A stretch of 64,000 nt of DNA from Streptomyces sp. NBC_01317 (GTDB lineage Bacteria > Actinomycetota > Actinomycetes > Streptomycetales > Streptomycetaceae). The notes beneath the pieces were generated by a model. It searched no databases. It saw only the letters and a list, made by a program, of their open reading frames with translations, and was not told where the DNA came from. The translations under genes were made by a program, and so were the position numbers. Below, in pieces: positions 61,366-64,000 of the stretch; within the stretch, counting starts at the first letter, position 1; every line of letters begins with the position of its first letter. The stretch lies in contig NZ_CP108393.1 of assembly GCF_035961655.1 (NCBI RefSeq), forward strand, positions 5,255,001 through 5,319,000. The letters run 5' to 3'.

Positions 61366-61938
61366 GTGGCAGGCACCAGGCTCAAGCCGGAGCGTGAGGC
61401 CGAGATGTACGGGGCGGTGCTCGACCTGTTGCGTGAGGTCGGGTACGACGCGCTGACGATGGACGCCGTCGCCGCCCGTACGCGCTCCAGCAAGGCGACG
61501 CTCTACCGCCAGTGGGGGAGCAAGCCCGAGCTGGTGGTCCGCGCCCTGCGGCACAACAAGCCCGCCGCGTTCCAGGAGATCGACACCGGATCGCTGCGCG
61601 GCGACTTCCACGCGATGGCCGAGCTCGGCGACGACTGCAAGATGGAGGAGGACGCCGCCCTGATGCGGAGCCTGCTCCACGTCGTGCACGCGAACCCCGA
61701 TCTCCACCGGGCGCTGCGCGAGCTGCTGGTCGAGCCGGAGATGACGGGGCTCGGCATACTGCTGCGGCGCGCCGTGGACCGCGGCGAGGTGCCGGCCGAC
61801 CATCCCGCGTTCCCCTTCGTCACCCACATGCTGGTGGGCGCGTTTGTCGCGCGTCAGCTCATCGAGGACAAGCCGGTCGACCGCGCGTTCCTCTCGGACT
61901 ACCTCGACGCGGTGGTCCTCCCCGCCCTGGGCGTCTGA
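61366..61938 (+). CDS. TetR family repressor of the divergent MFS exporter
   Basis: 190 aa from a GTG at 61366 with GGAGGTGATC ahead. The helix-turn-helix is at about 30-55 (TMDAVAARTRSSKATLYRQW). The C-terminal domain matches the TetR_C_16-like group (LVEPEMTGLGILLRRAVDRG, FVTHMLVGAFVARQL). Two identical palindromes in the 240-bp gap, one at each gene, are its likely binding sites. The ligand is unknown but is probably a substrate of the exporter. Confidence 0.93.
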   Translation: MAGTRLKPEREAEMYGAVLDLLREVGYDALTMDAVAARTRSSKATLYRQWGSKPELVVRALRHNKPAAFQEIDTGSLRGDFHAMAELGDDCKMEEDAALMRSLLHVVHANPDLHRALRELLVEPEMTGLGILLRRAVDRGEVPADHPAFPFVTHMLVGAFVARQLIEDKPVDRAFLSDYLDAVVLPALGV

Positions 61939-62018
61939 ACGCCGCCCCACCCGGGCGGTATACCTTCGCCCGCCCGCGCGGGGGCCCGTACGGATGCCGT
62001 ACGAGCCCAGGCCCCGTG

Positions 62019-62046
62019 ACGTACGGGTCCGCCGCGGCCCGTACGT
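62019..62046. promoter_or_regulatory. Inverted repeat upstream of the HemD-like regulator gene
   Basis: ACGTACGGG (62019-62027) and CCCGTACGT (62038-62046) are perfect inverted copies with a 10-bp spacer. It may be a terminator for the TetR gene or an operator for the next gene. The surrounding 209-bp gap holds further CGTACG half-sites. Confidence 0.4.
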
Positions 62047-62147
62047 AACACCGCCGACATCCCCGCGCACCGGGCCCGTCACGCACCCTTGGCAGGCTCG
62101 GCCGCCATCAACGGTGACGGGTGACGGACGAGCGGGGCCGGAGAGGC

Positions 62148-63287
62148 ATGGACGGACAACAGCACGGCCCCCTCTCGGGGTTCACGATCGGCGTCACGGC
62201 TGTCCGGCGGGCCGCCGAACTCGGTGAGCTGCTCCGGCTTCGCGGGGGCGTCGTCCTGCACGCGCCCGCCCTGCGGATCGTGCCGCTCGCCGACGACACC
62301 GAACTCCGCGCCGCCACCGAGGACGTGATCGCGCACGCGCCGGACGTGGTCGTGGCGACCACGGCCGTCGGCCTCCGCGGCTGGGTGGAGGCCGCCGCCG
62401 GGTGGGGACGCGGGGCGGAACTCCTCGACCGCCTGCGCGGCGTGGAGTTGCTCGCCCGCGGGCCCAAGGCCAGGGGCGCCGTCCGGGCCGCCGGGCTGGT
62501 CGAGGCGTGGTCACCGGCCTCCGAGTCCATGGCCGACGTGCTGGAACGGCTGCTCGGGGAGGGCGTCGAGGGCCGCAGGATCGCCGTACAGCTGCACGGC
62601 GAACCCCTGCCCGGATTCGCCGAGGCGCTGCGGGCCGGGGGCGCCGACGTCGTGCCCGTACCCGTCCACCGGTGGATGCCCCCGGCGGACCCCGGGCCCC
62701 TCGACCGCCTGATCGACGCCACCGTCGCCCGGTCCGTGGACGCCGTCACCTTCACCAGCGCGCCCGCCGCCGCCTCGCTGCTCGCCCGCGCCGAGCACCG
62801 CGGCCGGCTGACCGACCTCCTCGACGCCCTCCACCACGACGTGCCGGCGGCCTGCGTGGGACCGGTCACCGCGCTGCCGCTCCAGGCGCGGGGCATCGAC
62901 ACCGTCCAGCCCGACCGCTTCCGCATGGGCCCGCTCGTCGACGTGCTCTGCGCCGAACTGCCCGCCCGTGCCCGTACGTTGCCGGTCGCGGGACGGTGTG
63001 TCGAGATACGCGGCCACGCCGTCCTGGTCGACGGCGACCTGCGCCCCGTACCCCCGGCGGGCATGGCCCTGCTGCACGCGCTGACCCGGCGGCCGGGGTG
63101 GGTGGTCTCGCGGGGGGAGCTGCTGCGGGCGCTGCCCGGTTCGGGGCGCGACGAACACGCGGTGGAGACGGCGATGGCCCGCCTGAGGACCGCGCTGGGC
63201 GCACCGAAGCTGATCCACACGGTGGTCAAGCGCGGATACCGGCTGGCGCTGGACCCGTCGGCCGACACCAAGTACGGCACCGGCTGA
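62148..63287 (+). CDS. Uroporphyrinogen-III synthase-like protein fused to an OmpR-type DNA-binding domain
   Basis: 379 aa from the ATG at 62148 with GGAGAGG ahead; a GTG nine codons upstream has no ribosome site. Residues about 10-265 have the HemD fold (FTIGVTAVRRAAELGELLRL, DVVVATTAVGLRGWVEAAAG, AVTFTSAPAAASLLARAE). Residues about 285-370 are a winged helix of the Trans_reg_C type (GHAVLVDGDLRPVPPAGMAL, GWVVSRGELLRALPG, VETAMARLRTALGAPKLIHT then VVKRGYRL). Similar fusions occur in actinobacteria (Rv0260c in mycobacteria, from memory), often near nitrite or sirohaem genes. It is therefore more likely a tetrapyrrole-sensing regulator than the housekeeping synthase. No target gene is evident nearby. 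Confidence 0.85.
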   Translation: MDGQQHGPLSGFTIGVTAVRRAAELGELLRLRGGVVLHAPALRIVPLADDTELRAATEDVIAHAPDVVVATTAVGLRGWVEAAAGWGRGAELLDRLRGVELLARGPKARGAVRAAGLVEAWSPASESMADVLERLLGEGVEGRRIAVQLHGEPLPGFAEALRAGGADVVPVPVHRWMPPADPGPLDRLIDATVARSVDAVTFTSAPAAASLLARAEHRGRLTDLLDALHHDVPAACVGPVTALPLQARGIDTVQPDRFRMGPLVDVLCAELPARARTLPVAGRCVEIRGHAVLVDGDLRPVPPAGMALLHALTRRPGWVVSRGELLRALPGSGRDEHAVETAMARLRTALGAPKLIHTVVKRGYRLALDPSADTKYGTG

Positions 63288-63398
63288 CAACACGGCGTGC
63301 CGGTAGCAGGGGTTCCGGACGCGCTTCGGGGCAGGCACTCTGAGAAGGACGGCGCGGCGACGGCGCGTCCCGGTGAACCCCGAGGCGGTGACAGGCAC

Positions 63399-63998
63399 AT
63401 GGCGGCGGGCATGGGCTCGTACGAGTGGCGGTTCGACTCAGGACGGGTCTGTCTGGACCTGGTCGCGACCGGGGAACCCGCTCCCAGAGGGGCCGAGAGG
63501 CCCGAACGGCTCGACCGCGCGGAGCGGTTGGAGCGGTGGCTGGTCGGCTCCGGACTGGTGCCGGAGGGCACCGCGCTCGTCGCCGTCGACGCCGGCTGGG
63601 TCGGGCGGTTCGCGGAGCTGCGCGAGGGCATCGACCGGCTGGTGCGCGCCGAGATCGAGGGGTACGACGCCGGGGGCGCGCTGGAGCGCGTCAACGCGCT
63701 CGCCGCCGGGGCACCGCCCGGGATCAGGGCCGTACGGGACGAGGACGGCGCTCTGGTACGGGTCCTGGCCGGCGAGCCCGGGTGCGAGGCGCTCCTCGCG
63801 GCGGTCGCGCGGGACGCCGTGGACCTGCTCACCGACCCCGCCGCCCGGTCCCGGCTGCGGCAGTGCGACGGCGACAGCTGCCGGCGGATGTATCTCGACA
63901 CCTCGCGCGGCGGGCGGCGGCGCTGGTGCTCCAGCGAGGTCTGCGGCAACCGCGAGCGGGTCGCGCGCCACCGGCGCAGGGCCGCCGCGGTCCTCTGA
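63399..63998 (+). CDS. CGNR zinc-finger transcriptional regulator (ABATE domain)
   Basis: 199 aa from the ATG at 63399 (a second ATG at 63411 is possible). The N-terminal ABATE domain includes WRFDSGRVCLDLVATGEP. The C-terminal CGNR zinc finger shows the four cysteines, CDGDSC and CSSEVC, followed by GNRERVARHRRRA, the element that names the family. Members bind DNA through the finger and probably sense a small molecule with the ABATE domain. It lies 111 bp after the HemD-like gene on the same strand and ends two bases before the window edge. Confidence 0.9.
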   Translation: MAAGMGSYEWRFDSGRVCLDLVATGEPAPRGAERPERLDRAERLERWLVGSGLVPEGTALVAVDAGWVGRFAELREGIDRLVRAEIEGYDAGGALERVNALAAGAPPGIRAVRDEDGALVRVLAGEPGCEALLAAVARDAVDLLTDPAARSRLRQCDGDSCRRMYLDTSRGGRRRWCSSEVCGNRERVARHRRRAAAVL

Positions 63999-64000
63999 CA

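Overview
The window is a 64 kb stretch of an actinobacterial chromosome, almost certainly Streptomyces. Codons are extremely GC-rich at the third position, GTG and TTG starts are frequent, and the gene order (mtrA-mtrB-lpqB, hpf, an OrrA-type regulator, secA, NAD-glutamate dehydrogenase, prfB, ftsE-ftsX, smpB-ssrA, matA-matB) matches from memory the S. coelicolor core region around SCO3013 down to about SCO2960. No insertion sequence, prophage, CRISPR array or tRNA was found. The content is core chromosome with lineage-specific embroidery.

Layout. 1-2.5 kb: the 3' two thirds of a 23S rRNA gene, the 5S rRNA and two strong terminators. 2.5-8.0 kb (minus): a five-gene, tightly coupled operon of a multi-pass membrane protein, DUF4129, DUF4350, a MoxR AAA+ ATPase and a DUF58 protein. 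8.2-14.7 kb (plus): mtnA, then mtrA-mtrB-lpqB (cell-cycle and development two-component system with its lipoprotein) and a ComF-like phosphoribosyltransferase. 14.7-18.6 kb: hpf with an unusual leader, an orphan NarL-type response regulator, a YcaQ-like DNA glycosylase and a GNAT acetyltransferase. 18.8-24 kb: secA, a convergent Rv3235-family gene, a DUF6912 gene, a HAD hydrolase and an intergenic array of three identical 22-bp repeats. 24.5-29.6 kb: a giant (about 1689 aa) NAD-glutamate dehydrogenase. 29.7-34.3 kb: a TagGH-like polymer exporter, a TetR regulator and a glycosyltransferase/CDP-glycerol transferase fusion. 34.4-38.1 kb: a sugar ABC importer (binding protein and two permeases, no ATPase gene). 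38.3-45.5 kb: a large FHA-FtsK/EssC-like protein facing two Ser/Thr kinases. 45.6-52.3 kb: prfB, a repetitive sortase substrate, a small zinc-ribbon membrane protein, ftsE-ftsX, a CtpA-type protease and the trans-translation pair smpB-ssrA. 52.4-64 kb: an MFS/LysR pair, matA-matB-acyltransferase (surface polysaccharide), a small CxxC protein, an MFS/TetR pair with two perfect operators, a HemD-like/OmpR-type fusion regulator and a CGNR zinc-finger regulator.

How it fits together. Much of the window serves the cell envelope and its development: MtrAB-LpqB, SecA, FtsEX, the wall-polymer exporter, the Mat polysaccharide machine, a sortase substrate and a kinase/FHA module. A second theme is ribosome stalling and dormancy: HPF, RF2, SmpB and tmRNA. 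The order comF-hpf-secA-prfB-ftsE-ftsX-ctp recalls the same order in Bacillus and suggests an old syntenic skeleton that has been opened up by insertions.
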